Shown one piece after another: positions 9,277 to 20,026 of a stretch of DNA of 64,000 nucleotides. Below the pieces are notes generated by a model. The model did no database searches and was not told where the DNA came from. It saw only the letters and a program-made list of their open reading frames with translations. The number at the start of each line of letters is the position of its first letter. Within the stretch, counting starts at the first letter, position 1. The stretch lies in assembly GCA_022750195.1 (NCBI GenBank), contig JAKIWE010000004.1, positions 62,001 to 126,000 of the forward strand, read 5' to 3'. The position numbers and the translations under genes were made by a program. Origin of the DNA: Thermoplasmata archaeon (GTDB lineage Archaea > Thermoplasmatota > Thermoplasmata > Lutacidiplasmatales > UBA184).

Positions 9277-12200
9277 TTAGGCCGCGGGGTCAGGGCCGCT
9301 CGTGCCCGGCGAAGTTGCCGGGGGGTAGCCGTCGAGCGTCGTCTGCGACGCCGTGCCCGGGAACAGCGTCGCGAGGGAGGCCTCGAGGATCCCGATCCGT
9401 TGCCGAAGGTACGGCGGCACGCCTTCCATCGCCGCGAGCCGCTGGGAGAGCGCGATGTACTTGCGGACGTTCGCCTCGTGGACCGTGGGGAGCAGTTCCC
9501 CTTCGCACAGCCCCCCACCGGCTCCGCGGGCCGTGCACCGTCCGGCCAGCGGCGGACGACGGTAGGAGGTGTTGCACCGCTTGCACCGGAACTTCTGCGT
9601 GGCGTAGCTCTTGAGGTTCCCCATGACGTCGGGGAGGAAATGGCTGTTCAGGACCAGCCGAACGGCGTCCGCGACGTCCACGGCACGGATCTGGGCGGCG
9701 AGCGTCATCGACTGCTCGACGATCCGGTTCATCGAGCCCGCTTCCCGGTACGCCGAGAGGACCGGGCCGCCGGCGATGTCGGCCGTGTCGTGCGTAAAGC
9801 CGAGGTGCCGCATCGGTTCGGCGTCGTCCAGGCGCCGGCCGAGCGTAGCGATCAGCGGCTCGACCTCTTTCGGTGGCCTACCCTCGGCGGCGGCGCGGTA
9901 GAACGCGAGCGGGTAGCGAACGGCGACGTCGACATTGTGCGCCTCCTTGTCGACCTCGGCCAGGTCGAGGCGCGTCGTCAGGACCAGCGGCTTGTCCATG
10001 AGCCCGCCCCGGCTCGAGGGCAGGTACGCCCGGGAGAAGTTGATGAGCGCGTCCAACAGCAGGGTGACCGAGTCTTCGTCGCCGTCGCAGTTCCGGCGTT
10101 TCGCCGCGTGGAACGCGGGATGGGCGAAGCACGCTTCGGCCTCCGTGAACCCGATGATCCGTCCCGTCACGCCCCCGGAGGTGTGGGGGGCGAGGGCGAC
10201 GACGAGCGCCCCGGTGAGGTCGTCGAGTCGGCTAGCCCGGTAGAACGGCTCGAGACGGTAGATCCGCACGAGCTCGTCGTCGACGAATTTGCCGAGGCGG
10301 AGTAGGTACTCCCCGCAGGCCCGCGCCACGATGAGGTCCTGCGGGTACAGTTCGACCAGCTGCTCGACCTCCTCGAGCGGGGCCCCGAGCCAGTCGGTCG
10401 TGTACCCGAGCCCATGGGCGCGTTCGACGGAAAGACCGATCTCGCGTGGGCGAAAATGGGTCAGTGGCAGGTCGGTCAGGTCGAACCGCGCCGTGCCGTC
10501 CTGGTAGACGGAGACCCCGTGGACCGCGCGCAGCGCCCCTTTGTCGAGGAGCTCGGGGACCTTGCCGGGGGAGGTGAGGCCCTTGACGCCCTTGACCTCC
10601 GGAGCCCGGCGCAGATGCAACCGTTCGACGGCCTGCGCCCAGAGCGGGGCGACCGGTAGCGCCTCGGTCACGACCTTGCCCGTGGGCTCGGTGTGGCCCC
10701 CGCAGGCGCATTTCGGCCAGACCGTCTGGCTGTGGCAGGCTGGGCACTCCCGGACTCCGAGCTGGACCGAGACGCCCCCCCCGATCGACCGCCGGGCTGC
10801 CTCGGGGACGGAGCGGTGCGCGCCGCCGGCCTCTCCGAGCGGGAACAGGACGTGCACGTTCGGGCTCATCGTCCGCTGCCGAGCTTTCTCCGGCCGGCCC
10901 ACGCGGGCACCTACCCGCGACGGGGCGCGCGCACGGATCTCCACGCCGGCGAGCTCGCTCGCCAAGGCGAGGACATCACCGCCCTCCGCAGGCACCGCGA
11001 TCCGTCGCCGGATTCGGTCGTCGTCCGGCTCGAGCCCGAGTCCGAGGAGCAGCGCCCTCGACGCTTCGGGCTCACCGCGTAGACAGCCGTCCGGCATCCG
11101 TTGGTGCAGCCACCCGAGCCGCACGAGGCTCTCGCGGTCGACCACGTTCGGGCGGAGCAGGAGGCGACGTTCGAGGAGCCGACCGTTCTTCTCGACGGCG
11201 CGCGAGATCTCCCGGACCTCCTCGGCGCTCAGGTCGTGCCAGAACAGAAGGTGGGCGGGATGCAACGGCACCTTCCAGCGGTGCGCGATCGTCACCGCCT
11301 CCTCGACCGACGGGGTGCGTTCGATCTCCTCCGGAGGAGCTCCGGCGGCCCGCAGCTCCTCGTCGTGCCAGTCGACCGAGTACGCTCCCGGCACGAGCGG
11401 ACGGTTGTTCTCGAGAAACTCGCCGAACGGAACCAGGAGGCTGCCCAGGTCGACGATCCGCACCAGGCGTGGGAGGATCGCCTCCGCGCTCGCCGCATCG
11501 TTGACGGCCAGCAGAGTACCGTCATCGAGCTCGACGATCGGTCCCTCGATCGTGTCGCAGACGCCCATGGCGGTCGCCTTGCCGGGGTACTCGACCTTGA
11601 CCTGAGTGCCGATCGCCACGAACTTACGGAGCACGACCATCGTCGCCGGGTTCACCGCGTACGCCGCCAGACCGGCCGTGCGGGCCCGGCCGTACGTCAA
11701 GCGGAATCCCCCCGCTCGGTTCGGATGGGCGAGGACGGGCCGGCCGCCCACCGCCTCGGCGAGGTACTTCGGGTCGTGCGGGGACTCCTCGGCCGTCGTC
11801 GACCGGCCGATCTCGTCGAGGAACTCCCAACCGGAGAGGCCGAGCTTTTCCACGACCTTGCGGAGCTTCGCCGCCTTCTGGCAGAGGCCTTCGGCGATGA
11901 CGAGGCAGGCTCCCCCTCGGACGCCGTTGGTACCGACGCGCGGGAGGTCACGGAACGCAGAGACCTCCTCGTCGCCTTCCGTCGATTCGCCGGAGATCGC
12001 CACCGGAACGTTCCGGGCGATCGTCGCGATCTCGGCGGCGGACGGAACGTACTGGAGGTGCTGCAGGTGCTTGTACAACGGGATCTCCTCCTGGTACCGC
12101 TCGACCTCCGCGGAGGTAGCGTGGAACGCGCCGAGGCCGACGTCGCGTCGGACGATGTCGGCGAGGAGGACCGACAGTGCCTGCGCCGTTCCGCCGGCCG

Positions 12201-12627
12201 CACGGATCGGTCCGGCGTAGTACAACTCTAGGTACGGCTCCCCGCCACCGTTGGCCCGGAGGTGAACCTCGGCCAGTCCCTCGAGCGGGGCGACGAGGAT
12301 CCCTTCGGTCAGGATCGCAAGGCCGACGCGGAGGGCCGCGTCGAGCCGCTCCTCCAGCGTCGCCCCGCGGGCCGGGTCCTGGACGATCCGTCGGGCCATC
12401 GTGACCGCGACCTCCTCACGCGGGAGGCGTGCAGCCAGCTCGCGGATCTCGAGCGCCACGCCCTGGAGCGGCAGGTGGCCGAGGAGCTTCTCGACGCGCA
12501 TCGCCATGTCCTCGGCGAGCGGGATCTCCGGGGTGAGCGTCGGGTCGAAGCCGGCACGGCGCGCCGCGGTGGCGACGGCGTAGGCGTCGTGAACGGCGGT
12601 GTCGATGGCGCGGGAGTACGCGTCCAA
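9277..12627 (-). CDS. polC: DNA polymerase D large subunit DP2; no intein apparent
   Basis: LELYYAGPIRAAGGTAQALSVLLADIVRR, CPACHSQTVWPKCACGG, RRNCDGDEDSVTLLLDALINFSRAYLPSSRGGLMDKPLVLTTRLD. Confidence 0.96.
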   Translation of the reverse strand: MDAYSRAIDTAVHDAYAVATAARRAGFDPTLTPEIPLAEDMAMRVEKLLGHLPLQGVALEIRELAARLPREEVAVTMARRIVQDPARGATLEERLDAALRVGLAILTEGILVAPLEGLAEVHLRANGGGEPYLELYYAGPIRAAGGTAQALSVLLADIVRRDVGLGAFHATSAEVERYQEEIPLYKHLQHLQYVPSAAEIATIARNVPVAISGESTEGDEEVSAFRDLPRVGTNGVRGGACLVIAEGLCQKAAKLRKVVEKLGLSGWEFLDEIGRSTTAEESPHDPKYLAEAVGGRPVLAHPNRAGGFRLTYGRARTAGLAAYAVNPATMVVLRKFVAIGTQVKVEYPGKATAMGVCDTIEGPIVELDDGTLLAVNDAASAEAILPRLVRIVDLGSLLVPFGEFLENNRPLVPGAYSVDWHDEELRAAGAPPEEIERTPSVEEAVTIAHRWKVPLHPAHLLFWHDLSAEEVREISRAVEKNGRLLERRLLLRPNVVDRESLVRLGWLHQRMPDGCLRGEPEASRALLLGLGLEPDDDRIRRRIAVPAEGGDVLALASELAGVEIRARAPSRVGARVGRPEKARQRTMSPNVHVLFPLGEAGGAHRSVPEAARRSIGGGVSVQLGVRECPACHSQTVWPKCACGGHTEPTGKVVTEALPVAPLWAQAVERLHLRRAPEVKGVKGLTSPGKVPELLDKGALRAVHGVSVYQDGTARFDLTDLPLTHFRPREIGLSVERAHGLGYTTDWLGAPLEEVEQLVELYPQDLIVARACGEYLLRLGKFVDDELVRIYRLEPFYRASRLDDLTGALVVALAPHTSGGVTGRIIGFTEAEACFAHPAFHAAKRRNCDGDEDSVTLLLDALINFSRAYLPSSRGGLMDKPLVLTTRLDLAEVDKEAHNVDVAVRYPLAFYRAAAEGRPPKEVEPLIATLGRRLDDAEPMRHLGFTHDTADIAGGPVLSAYREAGSMNRIVEQSMTLAAQIRAVDVADAVRLVLNSHFLPDVMGNLKSYATQKFRCKRCNTSYRRPPLAGRCTARGAGGGLCEGELLPTVHEANVRKYIALSQRLAAMEGVPPYLRQRIGILEASLATLFPGTASQTTLDGYPPATSPGTSGPDPAA

Positions 12628-12732
12628 CAGCCTCCGGAACGGCCCCGGACGATAACAGCTAGTGGCGGAACCGCGAACTCTCTGCGACGGTACGGCGAGT
12701 CGGCGCGCTGCCCGCCGTTGCCTCCGTGGGCC

Positions 12733-13368
12733 TCAAGCGTGCAACTGTTCGACGCGCTTCCACCATGCGGCGAGGTTCGGGAACTCGCCCGGTAGGCGTT
12801 GCTCGACGAGGACCAGTGGAGCCAAACCACCGAACACTCCGAAATCTGCCAAGCTAGGTCGGTCGAGGAGCCACTCGCGCGAGGCGAGCGTCTCCTCGAT
12901 GAGGGAGAGATGCGCGTACAGGTCACGCCGGAACTCCTCATGTCGGGCATCCATGACGGCGAACGACCCGCGGGACCGGGTTTGCATCTCCTCGAAGACC
13001 CACCGTTCGTGCTCGTCCGGGAACATCGGACCCACTCGGGTCACCACGTAGCGCCACACCCGCTCCTCGAGCACCTGGTGGCCCCAGTCCTCGAGGAGAC
13101 GAGCTGCGCCGCGGTGTCCGTCGGGGTACAGCGTCGGCTCGGGCACCTTCCCCTCGAGAAAATCCGGGATCTCCTCCCAAGGGACGACCCGGTCGTCCCA
13201 GCTCAATGCGGGAATGTAGTCCTGACCGGTGGCCTTGAGGAGTTCGCGCTTGTCGTGGTACGGTACCAGGACGCGGTGGACGGCGACCCGTTTGAACGCG
13301 AGCATCCGGTCGGCCGACACGCAGTAGTGGCTCCAAGGACCGTAGTAGAGGCGCGGTTCCGAACGCAT
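12733..13368 (-). CDS. Glutathione S-transferase-like protein
   Basis: Thioredoxin-like N-terminus (LYYGPWSHYCVSADRMLAFKRV...YIPALSWDD) and helical C-terminus (LDRPSLADFGVFGGLAPL). Confidence 0.7.
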   Translation of the reverse strand: MRSEPRLYYGPWSHYCVSADRMLAFKRVAVHRVLVPYHDKRELLKATGQDYIPALSWDDRVVPWEEIPDFLEGKVPEPTLYPDGHRGAARLLEDWGHQVLEERVWRYVVTRVGPMFPDEHERWVFEEMQTRSRGSFAVMDARHEEFRRDLYAHLSLIEETLASREWLLDRPSLADFGVFGGLAPLVLVEQRLPGEFPNLAAWWKRVEQLHA

Positions 13369-13422
13369 CGGGCCGAGAAGCCTCCGCCCGGGCTAAAGGG
13401 TGCCGGCCCCTGTGCGCGGGGA

Positions 13423-14733
13423 CTACGGCACCACCAGTTCCGCCTTCTCGGTGGCGACCTCCTCTCGAGGAGGATGGCCGAAGCGGGCGAGGGCCCGTGG
13501 GAGCAGGAACCCTGCTCCGGCGACCGTCCAGAGGATCCCGCCGACGAGGTAGGTCGGCAGGATCCCGTACCGAACCACGAGCAGCCCTCCCCCGATCTGC
13601 GCTAGGGGTATGATCGCCCAGCTGCCGAGCGAGTCGATCCCGAAGTACCTGCCCTGCATCTCGGTCGGCACGACGAGTTGGGCCGCGGTGAGCCACACCG
13701 TCCCGGCGACGCCGGCCGCGTATCCCATCAGGAAGACGACCGGCACGGCCACCGGGATCACCGGGAAGACGGCGAGGGTCAGGAGGCCCGCGCCACCGGC
13801 GCAGCCGGCGCCCAGCACCCACAAACGGCCCGCGTACCGGACCGCTCGGGTGCGTCCGACCGTCAGCGCGCCTAGTCCCTGGCCCGCGGTCAGGGCCACG
13901 AGGAGGCCTCCAAAGACGAGCGCGCTCCCGTGCAGCGCGAGCGCGTCGTAGACGACGAGGAACGCGAAGAAGAGCGACTCGAAGAAGTTGAAGAACCCGG
14001 CCGAGATGGTCAGTTCGAGAAGGCCGCGGGCGCGGCGCAGCCACGCGAAGCCCTCGCGCAGGTCGGCGACGAACGCGCCCCTTCGACCCGACGACCCTCG
14101 CTCGGAGGCTCTCGCGGTAGGGACCACGAGCGAGGCGATCAGCAGCCCCGCGACGAGGAAGGTGGCGGCGTTGACCCCGATACCCACGATCGGACCGACC
14201 GTGAGGATCATGACCCCTCCGACGGAGGAACCGAGCAGGCTCATCGTCGACTGGACCGAGTGGAGGACCCCGTTGGCCGACGCGATCGATCCTGGACCGA
14301 CCACCGCGGGGACGATCGCCTGTTCCGCCGGCGCGAAGATCGTTCGCAGCGCGCTCACCACGAACGTCGCGGCCAGCACGGCGAGCAGACTGAATCCCCG
14401 CGTCCAAAGGACGACGACGAGGAGTCCGACCGTCCCGGCGGCTGCCAGGTTGGCCCCGCTCATCAGGCGGCGCCGGTCGTACCGATCGACGAGGGTCCCC
14501 CCGACCAGGCTGAAGAGTATTCCCGCGCCCAGCGCGGCCGCCCCGAAGTAGCCCACGTCGAGCGCTGAGCCGGTGGCGCTGAAGATCAACCAGAGCAGGC
14601 AGACCTGGGCCACCGCGCCGCCCGTGTACGAGGCGAGCGTCGCCCCGAGGAGCTTGAGGAAGTTCGGGTCACGGGCGAGTCGGCGACCTGACTGGAGTTC
14701 GGTGGGGGTCACCCCCGTTTCTGCCTGGACCAT
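13423..14733 (-). CDS. MFS transporter (MFS_3/enterobactin exporter-like)
   Basis: Multiple hydrophobic segments; FSLVGGTLVDRYDRRRLMSGANL loop motif. Confidence 0.8.
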   Translation of the reverse strand: MVQAETGVTPTELQSGRRLARDPNFLKLLGATLASYTGGAVAQVCLLWLIFSATGSALDVGYFGAAALGAGILFSLVGGTLVDRYDRRRLMSGANLAAAGTVGLLVVVLWTRGFSLLAVLAATFVVSALRTIFAPAEQAIVPAVVGPGSIASANGVLHSVQSTMSLLGSSVGGVMILTVGPIVGIGVNAATFLVAGLLIASLVVPTARASERGSSGRRGAFVADLREGFAWLRRARGLLELTISAGFFNFFESLFFAFLVVYDALALHGSALVFGGLLVALTAGQGLGALTVGRTRAVRYAGRLWVLGAGCAGGAGLLTLAVFPVIPVAVPVVFLMGYAAGVAGTVWLTAAQLVVPTEMQGRYFGIDSLGSWAIIPLAQIGGGLLVVRYGILPTYLVGGILWTVAGAGFLLPRALARFGHPPREEVATEKAELVVP

Positions 14734-14880
14734 CTCCCTTCTCTCGTCCGTGCGGTCTGACCCTGGCCCCCGAATCCGGCGTTACTCCTTGCGGAACGGG
14801 GTCCCGTGCGTTCCCATCACCGGTCGTGACCCTTAAAGGAGAAATCCAATGCCCGGCGAGGCGGCCGGGGTCCTTCAGAT

Positions 14881-15384
14881 ATGTCGGCGGGCGCAACAAG
14901 TCCGGGGGGACTGGTCGGGTCGGCCCCGGAGGACGCGGAGGGGCGCGCCGCCAACCTTCAATCCCTGCGCCAGTTCGCGTGGGTTGGACTCCTGATCCTC
15001 GTCCTCCAGAACGTGACAGGGATCGCGCTCAACCTGTACGTGGTGCTCCCGGTACCCTCCTCGTTCGAAGGGGTCTTCGTCCTCAACGCGCTCCTCACGG
15101 TCCACATCGCGGGCGCGTTCCTCCTGGTCGTGGGCGGCGTGCTCCTGGCACGGTACGGTTGGCGAACCCGGTTGCCTCGACTCCGTGCCGTGTCGCTCGG
15201 GGCTCTCGTTTCTGTGATCGTGGCGCTGCAGGAGGGGTTCGCTTTCACCTTCACGCAGGACAGCATCTTCTCCTTCGGAATGGAGATGGGCTTCCTCGGT
15301 GCGATGATCCTTTGCGGGGCGCTGTTATTCTTGACGGGCGTAGAGGTTCCGGCACGCGAAGCGCCAGCACGTGTGACCACCTAG
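14881..15384 (+). CDS. Hypothetical membrane protein (about 4 TM)
   Basis: Hydrophobic helices; TATA-like CCCTTAAAGG about 50 nt upstream. Confidence 0.6.
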   Translation: MSAGATSPGGLVGSAPEDAEGRAANLQSLRQFAWVGLLILVLQNVTGIALNLYVVLPVPSSFEGVFVLNALLTVHIAGAFLLVVGGVLLARYGWRTRLPRLRAVSLGALVSVIVALQEGFAFTFTQDSIFSFGMEMGFLGAMILCGALLFLTGVEVPAREAPARVTT

Positions 15385-15489
15385 ATTCCCACCGGTCGAC
15401 TCCGCTCGCTGCGGGGTGCCACTGGGTCGTCGAGCTCGTTTCCCATCGACCGACGAATCTATGCTTCGGTGGAGAGCAGAGATTCTCCG

Positions 15490-15771
15490 ATGTCGGGTCT
15501 CCTCGGGATCGACCCGGACCGGGTCCTGCCGCGCCTGTTACCCAAGGACCACAAGGTCGGGTTGGCCGCCTCCGAATGTGAGCGGAACGTAGAGGCAGTC
15601 CGCGAGGCCCTTCAGGAGTTTCGCGTGCGCTGGTATGCCGATCCACCGGACCTTGACGGCGCCGTGGGCGCGATCCGGGATCTCGTCGGCGCGACCGAAC
15701 GTCTTCGCGGTGCAGCGAAGGACCTGGTGACCATCGTTCAACCCCGGTCACCTTTTTCCGGATCGCGATAG
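15490..15771 (+). CDS. Hypothetical small protein
   Basis: ORF MSGLLGIDPDRVLPRLLPKDHKVGLAASECERN..., plausible composition. Confidence 0.45.
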   Translation: MSGLLGIDPDRVLPRLLPKDHKVGLAASECERNVEAVREALQEFRVRWYADPPDLDGAVGAIRDLVGATERLRGAAKDLVTIVQPRSPFSGSR

Positions 15772-15923
15772 CGCAGGTCGCGGGGAGCGGCCTCGCGTGG
15801 CGCTCCCGTTCGAGGAGAAAACGCGAGGAACACCCCGTCCAACAACACGTTTAAGTACGGAGTTCCAAAGTCTTTGAGCAGAGCGTATGACGCTCGTCTG
15901 ACAAACGGGTGAGGAAGGAACCG

Positions 15924-17057
15924 ATGAAATCAATCATCCAGGAAGCGATCGCCAAGCACCAGGAGAGCCAAACCCTGGTCGAGGAGAAAAAGCCGACCGC
16001 GCCGGCGTACGCGAACGCCGACGACGAGGAGTTGGCGAAGCTTGCCGAGACGCTGAAGGTCAACATCCGCATCGTCGGATGCGGCGGCGGCGGCTCCAAC
16101 ACCATCAACCGGTGCGTCGAGGAAGGGATCCAGGGCGCGGAGATGTGCGCCATCAACACCGACGCGAAGCACCTCCTGACCATCCACGCTCCGCGCAAGA
16201 TCCTCATCGGCCGACGCGCCACCAAGGGTCTCGGCGCGGGCGCCCGGCCGGAGATCGGCGAAGAGGCGGCCCGGGAGAACGAGGAGGAGCTGCGTGCCTT
16301 CCTCAACGGTGGCCACATCGTCTTCATCACGGCGGGCATGGGCGGCGGCACGGGTACCGGCTCCGCGCACCTCGTCGCGCGGCTCGCCAAGGAGGCCGGG
16401 GCGCTCACGATGGGCGTCGTCACCCTTCCGTTCTCCGCCGAAGGCGCCGTCCGCATGGAGCAGGCCCGCGATGGGCTCGAGCGGCTGCGGCGCGTCTGCG
16501 ACACGACCATCGTCATCCAGAACGACAAGCTCCTCGAGCTCGTCCCCCGGATGCCGCTCGATGCCGCGTTCAAGCTCGCCGACGCGGTGCTGATGACCGG
16601 GATCAAGGGGATCACGGAGATCGTCACCCGTCCGGGCCTCGTCAACCTCGACTACGCCGACATCATGACCGTCATGAAGGACGGCGGCGTCGCGTTGATC
16701 GGGCTCGGCGAGAGCGAGAGCGCGACCGACCGGGTCACCGAAGCGGTGACCGAGGCGCTCACCTCCCCCCTGCTCGGCAACGTCGAGCTCAAGGACGCCA
16801 CCGGTGCGCTCGTCCGCGTGATCGGCGGGCCGACGATGACCGTCAGCGAGGCCGAGAAGGCCGCCGCGCTGGTCGGCGGGAAGATCTCCAAGCGGGCCCG
16901 CATCATCTGGGGCTGCTCGGTCGAGAACTCCCCGGAGATGGAGAACACCCTCAAGGTGCTGCTGATCATCACCGGGGTCCGGGCGACGAACCTTCTGGGA
17001 CAGAAGGGAGGCTACGCCGCCGGTGAGTCCGAGGAAGTCATCGACCTCGTCCGGTAA
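15924..17057 (+). CDS. ftsZ: Cell division protein FtsZ (upstream in-frame start at 15909 possible)
   Basis: IVGCGGGGSNTINRC, AINTDAKHLL, GMGGGTGTGSA. Confidence 0.96.
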   Translation: MKSIIQEAIAKHQESQTLVEEKKPTAPAYANADDEELAKLAETLKVNIRIVGCGGGGSNTINRCVEEGIQGAEMCAINTDAKHLLTIHAPRKILIGRRATKGLGAGARPEIGEEAARENEEELRAFLNGGHIVFITAGMGGGTGTGSAHLVARLAKEAGALTMGVVTLPFSAEGAVRMEQARDGLERLRRVCDTTIVIQNDKLLELVPRMPLDAAFKLADAVLMTGIKGITEIVTRPGLVNLDYADIMTVMKDGGVALIGLGESESATDRVTEAVTEALTSPLLGNVELKDATGALVRVIGGPTMTVSEAEKAAALVGGKISKRARIIWGCSVENSPEMENTLKVLLIITGVRATNLLGQKGGYAAGESEEVIDLVR

Positions 17058-17403
17058 CCTGACCCACCGCTCCCGCTACCTCGGCATCGAGGTGGCGGGA
17101 GCCTCTTTGGTTTCGCCCCGCTGGCTCGAGCGTGCGCTGGGTGACCGTTTAGCCGCCTCGACCGCCCCGGGCGCTCGCGTTCGATTGATCCGCATGGAAG
17201 GACGGCGAGCGCTCGTCGAGGTCGACCACCGGACCGCCCCGCTGGCGCGGTCGGCGTGGAACGCCCCGATCCCCGGCCCTGCAGGTGCGCCGGTCGGCAT
17301 CGTGACCGTGCGAACCTGGGGCACCTTGGTCAAGGGGAAGGCCTGGCTTCGACGTCCGTCCGGTCCGACGGAACGGCGCGAGACAGTTCGCGGCTCCGGA
17401 TAA
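17023..17403 (+). CDS. Possible RNase P Pop5/Rpp14-like component
   Basis: RYLGIEVAG...RVRLIRMEGRRALVEVDHRT...IVTVRTWGTLVKGKAWL resembles the Pop5 pattern; overlaps the ftsZ 3' end. Confidence 0.45.
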   Translation: MSPRKSSTSSGNLTHRSRYLGIEVAGASLVSPRWLERALGDRLAASTAPGARVRLIRMEGRRALVEVDHRTAPLARSAWNAPIPGPAGAPVGIVTVRTWGTLVKGKAWLRRPSGPTERRETVRGSG

Positions 17404-17662
17404 CGCCCGACCTCGCCGGCAATCGGGAAGTCCGCCGCCGACCGCCCGGAGCTTCTTCCCCTGGACCTCCTCGCGGCTGCCCACCGACGGGAATCCTTCC
17501 CAACGCCCTCGCCCGCCGCTTCAGCGCTACTTCTCGCGCTGCTCGAGCATGGACCCGTACCGAGTCACTCCGGGATTCCCGAGTGGTCCCCGCCGCCCGA
17601 CTTCCCTCCACCCGCGCGGGCGGAGGAACAAGGATGATGCCGCGTGCCCTTTGTGCCTAGGA

Positions 17663-18214
17663 ATGACCGTGGGACGCGGGAAGGTCATCCTTCTCCGAGG
17701 CCCAATCGGATCGGGCAAGACCACCCTCCTACGCGGGCTCGGCCGTCGGCCGAAGACCCACTTCTGGATCCTAGAGTCCGACAAGGCCCTGGACTTCCAT
17801 CCGAGCGACCCTCACGGAAAGCATCCCGAGCATTTCGGGCTCGAGGTCGACCTCCTTGCGTTACACGGCCGAATTGTCCTGGAGCGCGGTTGGAACTTGT
17901 TGATCGAGTTCGGGTACATCTCGCGGGCGCACCTCGACCGCTTCCTCCGGGGGATTGGTCGCTCTCGACGTGATCCCCGAGTTCTTCTCCTCCGGCTGAC
18001 CGTCGACCCTAGGGTCGCGGTCCGAAGGAAGGCCACCCTGACGGCCCGATACGTGTTGGCCAGCCACCGTGGTTGGCAGCCTGAGCCTGTGTCGCCGGAG
18101 ATCGTGATCGACACCGACGGGCTACGCCCCAGTCAGGTGCTCCAGGCGGCCCGCACGGCTTTGAGGTCCCCTTCGCCGCGGAGGGGACGTACGACGAATC
18201 CGGCTGGACCTTGA
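17663..18214 (+). CDS. P-loop nucleotide kinase/AAA-like protein
   Basis: GKVILLRGPIGSGKTTLLRGLG Walker A; in-frame upstream start at 17549 also possible. Confidence 0.6.
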   Translation: MTVGRGKVILLRGPIGSGKTTLLRGLGRRPKTHFWILESDKALDFHPSDPHGKHPEHFGLEVDLLALHGRIVLERGWNLLIEFGYISRAHLDRFLRGIGRSRRDPRVLLLRLTVDPRVAVRRKATLTARYVLASHRGWQPEPVSPEIVIDTDGLRPSQVLQAARTALRSPSPRRGRTTNPAGP

Positions 18215-18431
18215 CACCTGGCCCATTATGCGTCCTCAACCCCACCGACCGGGCCTCAGAACGGCCCGCGGGGTGCCCACGTCCGTAGCTCGCGGTCGGG
18301 GGGGGTTCAGAAGCCTTCGCGCTCTCTCGATGTTCGAGCTCCGGGGCGCCTCTTGAAACCAAGCTGGCCGCCGACCCACGATATAAATACCGGGGGGAGG
18401 CGTTGTACTACGCCCAGAACGGGTGGGCGTT

Positions 18432-19965
18432 CGTGCTCCAACCTCGTACCATTCGCCAGCGGCGGGCCCGCGCTCGCCGGGGCCAGGTCAGCGCCGTCGC
18501 CACGGTGCTCGGGCTCCTGCTGGTCGTGACGTTCATCACCACCTTCGTGCTGAATCCGCTGCCGGAGCTGATGGCCGACCTCGAGCTCCGCCACGTCTTC
18601 CTCGTCGAGAACCAGGTCTCGCGGCTTCAGTCGACGATCCTCGCCGAGGCGGACAACCCGCATCTTCGCCTGAGTCTCGCCTCCCCGGTTACCCTCGGCT
18701 CGCAGGCGAGTCCTCCGTTCGGTATCGGGGCCACCTCGACCGCGGCGTTCGCCGGAGGCTCCTCGAGGATCCAGACCACCTACCAGGTCGCGGAGATCGT
18801 CCCCGCCCCCCCTAGCTGGAACAACGGTAGCTCGTGCCTCACCGGCGGCAGCGGCCACTGTGCGGGCAACGGTCACATCGACACGTGGAACGTGACGAAC
18901 GCCAACAACACGACCTTCACCCTCACCGTGAACGGCAACTCGAACAGCATGGAGTACAACATCTCCGGGAACGACGACACGATCAATATCGGCTGGACCG
19001 GCGGGGACACCGGCTTCGTGCTGTTCAACATCAACGGCTCGCGCGACAACGTGATCTACAACAAGGGCGGCTCCGACACGACGCACCCGGTCGCCCAGTT
19101 CTTCTTTTACGGGGAGTCCGACACCTTCAATTTCAACCCGTCCGGCTCGCATTCGAGTCACGGCGGCATGACCGTCCAGGTCGTCTTCGTCGGCGAGGTC
19201 GGCGAGAGCTGCCCCGGCGGGAACCTTTCGGCCTCGGACCACGTCGGTGCGCTCTCCTCGGGGGGCAGCAACCTCGCCATGAGCGTGGTCTGGTGGAACC
19301 TCGTCGGCTGGGTCACCCCGATCCACCAGCAGACCTACCCAGGCGGCGGCGGGAACAACGAGACGATCTCCTGGTCGAACCAGAGCGGCTTCGTCCAGTG
19401 CGCCTTCACGCGGTCGTACACGTCGACCTACACGACGCAGAACCTCGGCGGCGTCGCGGTCACGCTCAACAATATCTACCTCCCCCGGGTCGTCGTCGCC
19501 CTCGACAACGGTGCGGTCGTCGAAGGGCAGGTCGGCGGAGCGAGCACGATGATCGACCCACCCGCCATCTCCTTCGTGCGCACTGCGCTCGGAATCGCCG
19601 CGTCAGTGACGCTGATGAACTTCATCGGCAATTTCACCGCCGAGAGCGGAGTGACCACCGCGGCGGTCGTCACGAGCCTCATCAGCGCTCACACGGTCAA
19701 TGTCGGGGGCACGAACGCCTCGCAGACTCTCGGAGGGACTTACTTCCTCAACCTGACGACCATGTTCCCCGGAGCGTGGACCGCGTTCTTCGCCAAGATG
19801 ACGCCCATGGTGCCCTCGGGCACGAGCTGTCAAGCGATCGCGCCGATCCCGAAACCGTACACCTGTCTTGACCCGCCCCCGGCGACCTACGAGAGGCTGG
19901 TCGTCCCGATCGTCGCCGAAGCGATCACGATCACCACGCTCACCATCGCGATCTCCCTCGACTGA
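18432..19965 (+). CDS. Surface protein with archaeal type IV pilin-like N-terminus and large extracellular domain (ORF could start at 18403)
   Basis: RRARARRGQVSAVATVLGLLLVVTFITTFVLN class III signal-like; many N-x-S/T sequons; TATA box ATATAAATAC at 18381-18390. Confidence 0.6.
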
Positions 19966-20026
19966 AGCGCGTCGGTTTCTCGACAGACTTATCTCGCTCC
20001 CTCGCTCCGAGGTCCGGGTACACGCT

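Noticed and set aside
8803-10305. 500-aa plus-strand ORF
   Set aside because: Arg/Gly/Pro-rich shadow frame antisense to polD DP2 and covering the tRNA; no recognisable motifs.
9277-12627. Possible intein in PolD large subunit (a common intein site)
   Set aside because: The catalytic region NCDGDEDSVTLLLD is continuous with no insertion.
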